A stretch of DNA of 64,000 nucleotides, taken from the NCBI RefSeq assembly GCF_003337415.1, contig NZ_QPJT01000015.1:62001-126000 (forward strand), read 5' to 3'. Below are positions 54,238 through 63,047 of the stretch, piece after piece. Origin of the DNA: Anaerobacterium chartisolvens. Lineage in GTDB: Bacteria; Bacillota; Clostridia; Acetivibrionales; DSM-27016. Both the position numbers and the translations under genes were made by a program. The notes under the pieces were generated by a model, which was given only the letters and a program-made list of their open reading frames with translations, was not told where the DNA came from and did not search any database. The stretch's first letter is position 1, and each line of letters starts with the position of its first letter.

Positions 54238-54819
54238 TCATTTATTAGGATTTTTAAGTCCTCTTATTAAAAGATTTACAACAGATTCCAAGTTCTGTAT
54301 TCGATCAGGATCTTCTAATGAGTTTGGGTGGAAAAAAACGCTGGTTGCAAAGTATACGGCTCTTGCCGCTTGATGAGGAAATTTTGTAAAAAAAATACCT
54401 TCCTTAACTCCTTGTACAATAATCTCCTTGATACAATTAATCCCGTCTTCTATACTTTTTTCTATTACTTCCATGGAACTTCTGGCTAGTTTAATGTAGT
54501 TTGCAAACATTTCCGGCTCATTAATGGCACTGCGGTGTTTAGCTTCCGCAAATTCTTTGAGTAAATGAAATAGCTTAATATCAGCAGGACTATCTTCCTT
54601 TAATATATCATTTGAAGGAGCATGCAGATTTGTAAGCCAGCGTTCAGTAACAGCGTTCCAAAGTGCAGTTTTTCCATTATAATATCTATAAATGGCAGCG
54701 TGGCTAACTTTTAATGATTTTGCAACGTCAGTGATATTCGCTTTGTCTGGTCCGAAACGGCGAATAACTTCTTCTGTTGCGTTGAGGATTATCTCTTTAT
54801 TTAATGCTATCTTTTCCAA
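54238..54819 (-). CDS. TetR-family regulator
   Basis: A 193-residue regulator: helix-turn-helix PDKANITDVAKSLKVSHAAIYRYYNGKTALWNAV near the N-terminus and a helical ligand domain with VQGVKEGIFFTKFPHQAARAVYFAT, like the YbiH/CerR group. The start appears to be the TTG at 54819 with GGTGA close upstream. It stands alone; the EFR1-type gene downstream or the ABM-type gene upstream may be targets. Confidence 0.88.
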   Translation of the reverse strand: MEKIALNKEIILNATEEVIRRFGPDKANITDVAKSLKVSHAAIYRYYNGKTALWNAVTERWLTNLHAPSNDILKEDSPADIKLFHLLKEFAEAKHRSAINEPEMFANYIKLARSSMEVIEKSIEDGINCIKEIIVQGVKEGIFFTKFPHQAARAVYFATSVFFHPNSLEDPDRIQNLESVVNLLIRGLKNPNK

Positions 54820-54971
54820 TTCATCACCGCTCGTATTAAGACTTAAATTATAATTGCTATTTTTTCATTTTTCAATTATATCACTACAGGCTACGAGTTT
54901 CAAGTTACACGAATTGTAATCGTCCTATATTTTTAGGGCTATATTTTTTGGGTAATCTTCAAAACTTCCGA

Positions 54972-55180
54972 ATGTCATCTATGAAACGCTCCAAAAATCA
55001 GGGCCAAAAATCGCTGTTTTTTGTCTCAAAATTTGCCTGTTTTTTACTTCAAAGCCACTACATATAGTGGTTGACTCGTCTTATTTGTCCTTCATCCACA
55101 ATACGTCATCATTATTATACACTCAACATGCCTTGAGTGTACAAAAAAGATGCCGCTTGAACCTGGTGGGGCCTTGGCGG
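54972..55180. repeat. Dispersed intergenic repeat, copy C (most complete)
   Basis: All blocks are present in order: ATGTCATCTATGAAA, GGCCAAAAATCGC, the CTGTTTTTTG block, CCACTACATATAGTGG hairpin, a CCAC-bounded extra block, AATACGTCATCATTAT, the ACTCAACATGCCTTGAGT hairpin, ACAAAAAAGATGCCG, and GGTGGGGCCTTGGCGG. It fills most of the 388-bp gap between the TetR gene and the ABM-type gene. Confidence 0.8.
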
Positions 55181-55207
55181 AAAATCACTAATGCAATTGA
55201 AATATGC

Positions 55208-55528
55208 TTATTCCACAAAAGGATTAGTGTCATCTGGAACTTCCTGAATTATTACTATGGGATCAGAAATCAAACCATACTTTTCATCTTCAGGATATGT
55301 CACAGCAATTGTAGGATTACTCCCTGCATATGCTATGACACTTTCCATCGTATCCCATTTCGTACATAAAAAGAAATGAGCATATTCTCCTTGTTCTACA
55401 ATTTTTAAAAAAGCTCCTCTGTTTCCCAAAATTGCCAAAGTATCTTTTACGCCTGTCTCATATTCATATTTTTCAAATGCATCCTTCATTTCTATTGGAA
55501 CAATTCCGTGCCATGTTCGTGATATCAT
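55208..55528 (-). CDS. Antibiotic biosynthesis monooxygenase-like (ABM) domain protein
   Basis: A 106-residue single-domain protein starting MISRTWHGIVPIEMKDAFEKY, with GNRGAFLKI and HFFLCTKWDTMESVIAYAG, the pattern of small ABM-fold proteins. They are ferredoxin-like dimers with varied roles (heme or quinone oxidation, unknown). The gene is monocistronic, downstream of the rlmD-like scar and upstream of repeat copy C. No specific function can be given. Confidence 0.75.
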   Translation of the reverse strand: MISRTWHGIVPIEMKDAFEKYEYETGVKDTLAILGNRGAFLKIVEQGEYAHFFLCTKWDTMESVIAYAGSNPTIAVTYPEDEKYGLISDPIVIIQEVPDDTNPFVE

Positions 55529-55557
55529 TTTTCATTCTCCTTATAATTACCAAACTC

Positions 55558-55744
55558 TATTTATTTTTCTCCAGAAGACAAACCGTCTCAACATGGCTCA
55601 AAGCCTTCATATTGATGTCTCGAGTGTATTTTCCGTTTTGTCCGTTCGCGGGAATATATCAATAGTGGTTTTAATGGCCTTTTCCGTACTAGGAAACATG
55701 TCCACAATGCAATTACAACTTCTATCCGTGTTCGGAAACAAGTC
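55558..55744 (-). pseudogene. rlmD 3'-end relic with three tandem 42-bp units (attachment-site scars)
   Basis: On the minus strand three consecutive 14-codon units (55744-55703, 55702-55661, 55660-55619) read DLFPNTDR, DMFPSTEK and DIFPRTDK at their starts. They resemble the (V/I)D-x-FP-x-T stretch that precedes the end of RlmD/RumA 23S rRNA methyltransferases. In another frame the final part reads NMKALSHVETVCLLEKNK to a TAG at 55560-55558, the usual RlmD C-terminus. No RlmD body is present. Repeated copies of the last codons are what serial integration at the 3' end of rlmD would leave. Confidence 0.55.
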
Positions 55745-55800
55745 AATACCGTCATGAAAATACACGCACAAAATCAAAAACATTGGATTTCCGAATAACT

Positions 55801-56022
55801 CTAAATATAATAGCTATGTTCATACTTGCGTTTTGCTTCTTCAACTGAGTGATTTCCAAATGCAGCATTAAGTGCGGAAATAAGCTCTCCTATCTGTTCC
55901 TTAGAATAGCCTAATGATTTAGCAGCAAATAATGCGTAACCGCAACAAGCACTGTTTGACCATGACTCGTCACACAATAAAGTCCTGATGATTTGATTTT
56001 TATTCTCTTGCTCAGCATTCAT
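55801..56022 (-). CDS. Small unknown protein downstream of jetD
   Basis: A 73-residue, soluble, mostly helical protein (MNAEQENKNQIIRTLLCDE, SACCGYALFAAKSLGYSKEQIGELISALNAAF). The ATG at 56022 has AAGGAGGTC at ideal spacing. It starts 73 nt after the jetD stop on the same strand, so it may be the last gene of the Wadjet operon. I do not recognise the family. It could also be a separate small gene of the integrated element. Confidence 0.6.
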   Translation of the reverse strand: MNAEQENKNQIIRTLLCDESWSNSACCGYALFAAKSLGYSKEQIGELISALNAAFGNHSVEEAKRKYEHSYYI

Positions 56023-56095
56023 GCTTACTGACCTCCTTAAGGATAATCTCAATAAGCATATGCAAGTATACACCAAATTTATGACAAAATAAAAG

Positions 56096-57352
56096 CTAAT
56101 CCGCTGATTCTACAAGCATAGATTCTTGCTCTAAACGAACTTTATTTTCAATTAAATAATTAATACAATCATAACAATCCTGCAATTCCTGTTTTGTAAT
56201 AAGCGACCTCAATTTTTCGGCATATTGCATCGTTATCGAAGCGGTAAGGTGTTTGTAGTTAACTAGTTCTGATGTATCCATCCGAAACGGTTTGATCTCA
56301 TTCAAAACTTCACGTCTTAGACGCGCTAACATGGTAAATCCTCCATAGTCTATATCGCCCCAGTGTTCCCAAATGCTGCCCTCTGGCATTCTTTCCTTAA
56401 TAGCCAGGAAAAACAGTTTTTTGGATGGGCTATACTGTCCTGCGTGGTAAAGAACAAGTTCATCATCCGCTTTGTTTTTTTGTATATATTCAATATAATT
56501 TGCCCGGTTCTCAATGGTCAATATACGTTTTACATAAGGTGATATAACCAAGTCCCCTCTTACTAAGTCGGATATACTGATGCTGCTTCCAAAACGAAGA
56601 TAAGCAAAGTCAACCACCTCTGTTTTAATCACCAGACTAACTTTCCCGCAGAACTCAAATTGTTCAGGATATTTGACAATCCCAACTTGCCGAAGTATAT
56701 CCTCGTCGCGGGTATCATCATCGCACTCAAAGTACTTACGTAGTATACTGATGGTACGAGACCTTGCTACCCTCTCAAATTTTTTTGAGTCTCCAAAACA
56801 CAGTAGCGAGAATACTCTTTCGGTAAGCTCTATGTTATTCATATTATCAATCGCACTGAAAACTTTGAACAGGTTATTCCGTTCCTCTTTATCGGCAGGA
56901 ATAGAACTGGCAATACTGCGTCTTTTGGAAACCTCAGTATAAGCATCATGAAAAAATGTCTTGAGCCATGGAGCGGACACCTGTTCGTGCATATCTAGCA
57001 ACTCCAAGCAGATTTCATCTACAACATCACTTTTTGATTTACGTTCGGCAATTTCATATGCAAACTCCAGTCTATCTGTGTTCAGCCACACTTTTGCTAT
57101 GATGTGATCACGTTCGCCTTTCATCCATTCAAAGGATAGCAAATCCAGTTCGGCTAACTCTACTACTGCTCGGTTTACAGAAATGCGACGCTCACTTTTC
57201 TCAATATCATAATAAGGGAAATCGCTCTTGCCACCATCGTATAATTTCAAAAGTATTCTACGCGTGGGTTGCTTTTCGTCTCTAAAGAAACTACTGCGCT
57301 CATATTTATCTAATAATGCCCAAAGTATGTTTTTCTGAATTTTATCACTCAT
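56096..57352 (-). CDS. jetD: Wadjet subunit JetD (Toprim-type nuclease)
   Basis: A 418-residue JetD. The N-terminal half has the DUF3322-like region with winged-helix features; the C-terminal half has a Toprim domain with the metal-binding motif WGDIDYGGFTML near residue 330. JetD cuts circular plasmid DNA once JetABC has extruded it into a loop. The ATG at 57352 lies inside the end of jetC (8-nt overlap), so translation is coupled. The length is normal for the family. Confidence 0.9.
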   Translation of the reverse strand: MSDKIQKNILWALLDKYERSSFFRDEKQPTRRILLKLYDGGKSDFPYYDIEKSERRISVNRAVVELAELDLLSFEWMKGERDHIIAKVWLNTDRLEFAYEIAERKSKSDVVDEICLELLDMHEQVSAPWLKTFFHDAYTEVSKRRSIASSIPADKEERNNLFKVFSAIDNMNNIELTERVFSLLCFGDSKKFERVARSRTISILRKYFECDDDTRDEDILRQVGIVKYPEQFEFCGKVSLVIKTEVVDFAYLRFGSSISISDLVRGDLVISPYVKRILTIENRANYIEYIQKNKADDELVLYHAGQYSPSKKLFFLAIKERMPEGSIWEHWGDIDYGGFTMLARLRREVLNEIKPFRMDTSELVNYKHLTASITMQYAEKLRSLITKQELQDCYDCINYLIENKVRLEQESMLVESAD

Positions 57353-60300
57353 AAATTATTTCCTCTACTTGTTTTGGATCAAAACTCCGGACGCAAGTGC
57401 GTTTCCCGTCTCTTAAAACGCAGAGATTCTTATCTACAAGCGTTGCAATGTCACCTATCTTGTCAGGCGGAGCAGATAAGATGACTTGAAACTCAAACTT
57501 CCGCAATAGTTCAATACTCCTGACTATTCGTTCACCATCCATTTTAGAAAAGGCCTCATCAAAAATAATAAGTCGAGATGTCTTATAACTTTTCTCTCTT
57601 CCTGCACGATACAGTTGAGCGAAAGAGGCCAGTACAGCGATGTAAAAAGGAGTCTGAGTCTCACCACCAGATTTTTTACCAAGTGTTTTTGATAACCGTT
57701 GTGATACACCATCATGCCCCACAACCTCAAGATCAAAATCCAGATACGTACGGTAATCTGTAAATTCATGAACACGTTTTTCATATTCAATGCTTCCCTG
57801 TGGTCCGCCTGTTCCATCTTCATTGGTTATTATTGCAAATAAATCCGCAATTTCATCCTTATATTTCGCATTGAATTGTCCTGAGAGCAGATTATATCCG
57901 CCCTGAAGAAGCATATCATCTACGATCATGTCATAATAGCGCCTGTATTCGGGTTTGGGAATAATACGAAACCGATATGTATCTTCCCCAAAAGATGCCC
58001 CGCGCAATGCACCGTTTAATTCATCAATTTGGCGTTTGGCATTGTTTATATTGTTTTGTAAGCGGCTCAAAAAGTCTTCTTGAAATTGCTCAAAGGCCTT
58101 TGAACGTGCATCTGTGATTCTGGCTAAGTAATCCGGTAATTTATTATCAGTGAGCTCCAACCATGCGTCATCATAGACCTCATTGCCTTCTGCCTTAATG
58201 TCAAATCCCATTTTGTATTTATCATTGTATTTACGTCGCAAATCTAATGTTTGCTCCCATGCATCCTCTTTTGCATTTTTGGTTCTACTCCGTTCTCTTG
58301 GGAAAGCGTCGGCGATATTATCGGGTTTTCCTCTGGAAGATAATTCCCTTACATATCTAGGGTAACCAATTTCCCTAATCCAATCGTCACTGTATCCGCT
58401 TGCGATATTTGCTTCCTTCTCTTCCTGTTCTTCAGTAAGTTTAGGAATAGTTTCTTCTTTTAGGCGGCGCAGTGTTTCTTCAAGTTTTCCTCTATTCTCT
58501 GAGAATTGACGTAGTAATTGGTCTTGTTCTGATATATTTTTATCCAAAGCGGCAATACGATTTTTCAAGGAATCAATAGCGCTTGTATCAATTGCTTCAC
58601 GACTTTTTCGTAGCGTTAATAAATCCGATTCAAGAGTAGGGATCGAAGAAAAATTCCTTGCAGCTGAAACACAATTATCTATTTCAGTATTGCTCAGCAA
58701 AGTTAATCCACTGATGTAATCAAGTCCAATTTTTATGCCAGCGCAAACTGTGACTTGCTCAGTCAAAAAGTTAATCTCTTGTTTAACGGTTTCAAGTCTT
58801 CTTTGAATCGCGCCTTGCCCAATGGCCGGTTTTGCCCAGCGCTCCGGATTCATTGCTCTGACAACAAAATTTTGATAAAGCATTCCTTCGTCAGTAACTG
58901 AGGTACGGAACCGTCGCAACTCACCTACGCTGTCACATTTTTGAACGCGCCCTAAAGTGTAATCTAAAAAAACTTTTACATCCAAGTCATCTGTTTCGAT
59001 CTCTTCTGCTAGACTTCCCTCATCTGCTGTAGGATTTAATCGTTTTAGCTTTTCAACATCGACAATTCCTGTACCATAGATTGCTTGTTGGCGTTTTATC
59101 GTATCATAGACATGCAGAGCCGCATTAAAATATTCCTGTGGCACAATGATGTAAAATCTTTGTGTATTGAGATAACCTTCAATAGCATTGCGCCAGCGGT
59201 CACTTTTAATTTCGGCGGCTTCCGCGACAATACGCACATTTACTTCCCTTTTCGCAATTGTACGCAATCGAGAAATCACTGCAGCCTTCAAGTCGAGCGC
59301 ATCCTGTGGAAAACGATAAATTCCTCCTTCAAGTGATTGCTGTTCGGCCATAAGCTCTGATCGCTGCCTTGCTAATGCTTCCTGCTCATCCCGCAAGCGC
59401 GAAGCTAATTCAATAGAATGCCTTTTTAGATTGTCAGCGTTAGCAGAATACTTAGCCAATCCAGACTCTCCAACATACAGCACGGCATCCATATCCATAC
59501 TTGCTAAGGATACACTACCTTCGAGAAAGCTGTTCCCTTCCATGCATATGTCGCTGATTCGAGATGTCACACCTGCTTGCAATAAACCCGTATCTATTGA
59601 ATTGATTTTTTGAAGCATTGCCTCAGTGTATCTCCGCCACGATGAAATATGCGATGAAAGGATACTAAGCGCCTTTTCAAATTCATTGCGGAGTGTTCGG
59701 ATTTGGCTCTCTTTTTCAACAATTTGACGATCTATTATATCTAAAGCCTGTGCAGCGCTGTCATTTAACAGTTGAGCGTTTAATGTGTCTCGTTGCTCAC
59801 GGAGTTTTACTAGACGAGTATCCTCTTCAGTTATCTTTTTAATCAACTCATCAAGTTGCTCTGAAACTCTTTTTGCGCTTGTTAAAGCTGAATCCAGTTC
59901 GATTCTTTTCATATCTGCGAATGCACGATCAATTAAATAAGAATAAAGCCGTTCATTGTTTCGTTGCGTAGTAAAGCTTTGGTGGACATTAATAATCCTT
60001 TCCAGCAACGAAATTCTCTCTTTAAGGACATCGGCTTCCGCCTCAAGCCTTTTGTAGCTTCTGATGTTTTCTTGCATATGACTAACATCAACAGCTTGCT
60101 GCGTATCACACACAAAATCAGAAATAAATTGCTGAATATCCACATTGGGATTGAAAGAAACCGCTTTTTTAAGAAGCCCTGCAAAGCGGTCGCGTAAACC
60201 GCCAAGTTTGCCATATAGTTTTGTTCTGAAGTCTCTCCCAACATCAGTTGTTTCATAATGCCCTGCATAACGTTCTTTTAGGAAAGTGCGCAATGCAGTA

Positions 60301-60743
60301 ATATCCATTGGTGTATTTCCATGTAAAAATCCATTATTATGCATTGCACCATCATAAAGAAAGAACAGTTTTTGTGTGTCATTTTCTGAATATGTATCAA
60401 AGCAACAGCCTACCGTAAAGGCCTTTTTCTTTTCTGTATCATAGAACTCCAATACTACATAGCTTGAAAATCTGCCGCTCCGAAGATAACGAAACCCTGA
60501 ATCTTCATCATCACCCAATTCACCCATAAGGTAGCCCTTAAGGGTGCGATTACCACGGCCGCTAGCTGCTTTATTAAAAAAGCTACCACTTGTATCACCC
60601 AGTAATATCAATTGCATAGCATCGATAATAGTAGATTTTCCCGAAGCGTTCTTTCCTGTGAGAAAATTAAGCTGATTGAATTCGATTAATTCATGGTTAA
60701 AATAATGCCAATGAATTAACAAGAGTTTGCGTAAAAGTTTCAT
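57345..60743 (-). CDS. jetC: Wadjet subunit JetC (SMC-like ATPase)
   Basis: An 1132-residue SMC/MukB-like ATPase. Seen: Walker A GKNASGKS at residues 30-37, two long coiled-coil arms (about 215-440 and 640-900) around a hinge-like centre near 500-600 (RFYIIVPQEYFNAALHVYDTI), the ABC signature LGKKSGGETQTPF, and Walker B RLIIFDEAFSKMD. It is the motor that extrudes plasmid DNA loops. The start overlaps the jetB stop as ATGA. Confidence 0.93.
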   Translation of the reverse strand: MKLLRKLLLIHWHYFNHELIEFNQLNFLTGKNASGKSTIIDAMQLILLGDTSGSFFNKAASGRGNRTLKGYLMGELGDDEDSGFRYLRSGRFSSYVVLEFYDTEKKKAFTVGCCFDTYSENDTQKLFFLYDGAMHNNGFLHGNTPMDITALRTFLKERYAGHYETTDVGRDFRTKLYGKLGGLRDRFAGLLKKAVSFNPNVDIQQFISDFVCDTQQAVDVSHMQENIRSYKRLEAEADVLKERISLLERIINVHQSFTTQRNNERLYSYLIDRAFADMKRIELDSALTSAKRVSEQLDELIKKITEEDTRLVKLREQRDTLNAQLLNDSAAQALDIIDRQIVEKESQIRTLRNEFEKALSILSSHISSWRRYTEAMLQKINSIDTGLLQAGVTSRISDICMEGNSFLEGSVSLASMDMDAVLYVGESGLAKYSANADNLKRHSIELASRLRDEQEALARQRSELMAEQQSLEGGIYRFPQDALDLKAAVISRLRTIAKREVNVRIVAEAAEIKSDRWRNAIEGYLNTQRFYIIVPQEYFNAALHVYDTIKRQQAIYGTGIVDVEKLKRLNPTADEGSLAEEIETDDLDVKVFLDYTLGRVQKCDSVGELRRFRTSVTDEGMLYQNFVVRAMNPERWAKPAIGQGAIQRRLETVKQEINFLTEQVTVCAGIKIGLDYISGLTLLSNTEIDNCVSAARNFSSIPTLESDLLTLRKSREAIDTSAIDSLKNRIAALDKNISEQDQLLRQFSENRGKLEETLRRLKEETIPKLTEEQEEKEANIASGYSDDWIREIGYPRYVRELSSRGKPDNIADAFPRERSRTKNAKEDAWEQTLDLRRKYNDKYKMGFDIKAEGNEVYDDAWLELTDNKLPDYLARITDARSKAFEQFQEDFLSRLQNNINNAKRQIDELNGALRGASFGEDTYRFRIIPKPEYRRYYDMIVDDMLLQGGYNLLSGQFNAKYKDEIADLFAIITNEDGTGGPQGSIEYEKRVHEFTDYRTYLDFDLEVVGHDGVSQRLSKTLGKKSGGETQTPFYIAVLASFAQLYRAGREKSYKTSRLIIFDEAFSKMDGERIVRSIELLRKFEFQVILSAPPDKIGDIATLVDKNLCVLRDGKRTCVRSFDPKQVEEIIYE

Positions 60744-61399
60744 TCCAAATCCTCCTGTTCCTCAGCTTCTATTTCCGCGTCAGTATCAGCATCATCAGTT
60801 CGGAGTTCTTCTAATTCTATCATCATATCGTTAATCCCTTGGTTAGGAATAATTGACAGAATGGATGTGAAAATCAACACACCGTTTCCCTCAGCACTCC
60901 AAGCTGTAGTTTCAGTTTTTTGGATGATGTTAAAATGGGAAAGGGTGCGTTGCGCTTCAAGTCGTTCTTTTTGTGTTGTTTTTCCCTTGTTGAGAAGCCC
61001 CAGTGTCCTCATTTTCTCAACAATAGAGCTTGTATCAGTTCGTACAATATGTAGGTTGTCACCCTGTTCCCGTCCTTCTTCGTATATTAATCGACATGTA
61101 TAAAGGAAAAGAGTGGTAAAACGATCCATACGCAGTCGGTTATGATCATATTCGTTTATAAGCGAGATAACACCGTAGTTATCATCCTTTTCCAACCTCC
61201 AGCCAGACACATAAAAGTAATCGCGCATACATTCAAACAGCCGATTGATCATTCTATAATCCCCGTTAGGCTCAGTCCATTGTTTGTCAGGCTTATACAC
61301 ATCGCGGACGAGATACGTATGCGACAGGAGGTAATTAGCCAGCCTGCGAAATTCACCCTTTTCGTAATTGGATAAAGCTTCAAAAGTTTCACTCCACAT
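60740..61399 (-). CDS. jetB: Wadjet subunit JetB (DUF4194, MukE-like)
   Basis: A 219-residue winged-helix protein of the DUF4194/MukE-like type (LSNYEKGEFRRLANYLLSHTYL, LYTCRLIYEEGREQGDN, TQKERLEAQRTLSHFNII). It bridges JetA and JetC. The C-terminal 30 residues are very acidic. The ATG at 61399 has its AGGAGG inside the end of jetA, so the two overlap by 11 nt. An upstream in-frame start would have no ribosome site. Confidence 0.88.
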   Translation of the reverse strand: MWSETFEALSNYEKGEFRRLANYLLSHTYLVRDVYKPDKQWTEPNGDYRMINRLFECMRDYFYVSGWRLEKDDNYGVISLINEYDHNRLRMDRFTTLFLYTCRLIYEEGREQGDNLHIVRTDTSSIVEKMRTLGLLNKGKTTQKERLEAQRTLSHFNIIQKTETTAWSAEGNGVLIFTSILSIIPNQGINDMMIELEELRTDDADTDAEIEAEEQEDLE

Positions 61400-62795
61400 T
61401 GCTAGGAACCTCCTTTTTAATGATGGCCATATTAGGAATAGCATATCCGTTCTGCTGAATTCGCCCTTCCCCTATCTCGACAGTATAAGGCATGCCCCTG
61501 TCATTTTGACGAATTACAGCCAAAATGAGTAGTATAAAGTCGGAATCTCCTGATATTTGGATGTCCTTTGTCTCAATCCGGCTGACACCGTTTATAAAAA
61601 GGCTATCAACAAAAGCACGTACCTTTGCGGCAGAGTATCTGTTTTTTATTTGCTCCAGTAAGTATCCTTCTGCAAGATCAGTAAACGAATCGTCTAGGTC
61701 AACGGCGAGCGGAGTTCTTTCAACGCGTCGACTCTTAACATTTTTATGATACAAAGACTGAGAATCAAAAAACTCCTGTCTGTTAACGCGAATAGTTTTT
61801 TCCATAATATCAGCAAGTTGATCGCGTTTATCGTCTGTCATGCTCGCGTATGTCTTTAACAGTTCCGCAAGCTTTCCTTTTATGGTCTGATCTGCGGTCA
61901 TCAGATATTGGATTTTCTCAATTGAGCTTTTGGTATAGGTACTGTGTTTTCGATCTATCTCACTAACTAGGTCGCCAACCGTCTGGTATGCATCCAAAAT
62001 ATAGTCAATTGCTTTGATAATTTCCTCATCGGCTTCTGCTTCATCGTCATACTTTTTTATATTAATAGCTCGATCACGCATAGTTTTCATCAGGGATTCA
62101 TCTGCCAGTATATCTGTTAGCAAGCTCTGAATCGGACCCATATAACGATGAACAGAATCCATTGTCTTGATGGGATGGTAGATGCGATCCGACATTTTTT
62201 TGTATTCGCCAAAGTGATCCTGCAGAAGAAGATTAACATCTTGCTGCTCCACAATCCCTCGAAGAAAGCCACGTATCCCATGATAAAGCGTTCTTAATGC
62301 ATACTGCAATTGTTCTGTATTTGCTCTTGCAGATAAAACGGCCTCATACATATGAGACTCATTCTCCGTTTTGGCCTGCTTTAACCCGGAGAATGTAGCG
62401 AAAACTAGAGAATTATATTCCTGCAGTGAATTGTTACCAAAATCACTGAGTATTTTCATAATAGGAATCGCATAACTACGTGGCGTGATAATTTCGATAA
62501 AGGAACCATCCAGAAATTCTTTATCAACCCATCCTGTCTTAACAAAGCGATTTAGAATCAACCGAGCTTTTCCGCTAAGGGTTAGCCCGCCTTCTTGCGC
62601 CTCATCATCTTCCTCCAGTTCAAAAGCCCTGTCCTCTAATATTGAGATTAGCGATGAAATATAGTCGTCCACACGAATATTCAATTCAAACTTGAACATT
62701 TCGTGTAGAATCATCAGCGCATCAAAATAGATCTCCCGATTGCCGGAAGATAAAACTGAGAAAAAATTACCCGGAACTACATCAAACAGTTTCAA
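61389..62795 (-). CDS. jetA: Wadjet subunit JetA (kleisin-like)
   Basis: A 468-residue protein starting MKLFDVVPGNFFSVLSSGNRE, with an N-terminal winged-helix region (GGLTLSGKARLILNRFVKTGWVD), a long helical middle and a C-terminal wHTH, as in the JetA family. JetA closes the SMC ring like MukF. The opening resembles the clostridial JetA branch (formerly DUF5716, from memory) more than the DUF3375 branch, so the subtype needs checking. It is the first gene of the operon. The ATG at 62795 follows AAGGTGATG. Confidence 0.88.
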   Translation of the reverse strand: MKLFDVVPGNFFSVLSSGNREIYFDALMILHEMFKFELNIRVDDYISSLISILEDRAFELEEDDEAQEGGLTLSGKARLILNRFVKTGWVDKEFLDGSFIEIITPRSYAIPIMKILSDFGNNSLQEYNSLVFATFSGLKQAKTENESHMYEAVLSARANTEQLQYALRTLYHGIRGFLRGIVEQQDVNLLLQDHFGEYKKMSDRIYHPIKTMDSVHRYMGPIQSLLTDILADESLMKTMRDRAINIKKYDDEAEADEEIIKAIDYILDAYQTVGDLVSEIDRKHSTYTKSSIEKIQYLMTADQTIKGKLAELLKTYASMTDDKRDQLADIMEKTIRVNRQEFFDSQSLYHKNVKSRRVERTPLAVDLDDSFTDLAEGYLLEQIKNRYSAAKVRAFVDSLFINGVSRIETKDIQISGDSDFILLILAVIRQNDRGMPYTVEIGEGRIQQNGYAIPNMAIIKKEVPSNVE

Positions 62796-62898
62796 TTCAT
62801 CATCACCTTACATTGTTCTTTACATACTCCTCTACGATTCGCTCCACATAGGCTAATCTGCCATCTTGTTTATTTTTCCTACTTATCACACAATCCTG

Positions 62899-63047
62899 TT
62901 ACATAAAGAATCCGTCAGTATCAAAAATATGGTCTAATTCATCATTGCTCATAGCGCGAGACACTTTGTCACGAATAGCAAGGATTACAACCAATTTATT
63001 AAGACCATTTATAATACCTAAAGTTGAGTATCCTTCCTCAAATAGTC
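62899..63047 (-). other. Possible C-terminal gene fragment between fic and jetA
   Basis: A frame open from a TGA near 63050 reads GYSTLGIINGLNKLVVILAI, then RDKVSRAMSNDELDHIFDTD and a TAA at 62901-62899. It has no start and partly overlaps the Fic 3' end in another frame. It looks protein-like, but I cannot name a family. Otherwise the 222-bp gap 62796-63017 holds the jetA promoter region. Confidence 0.25.
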
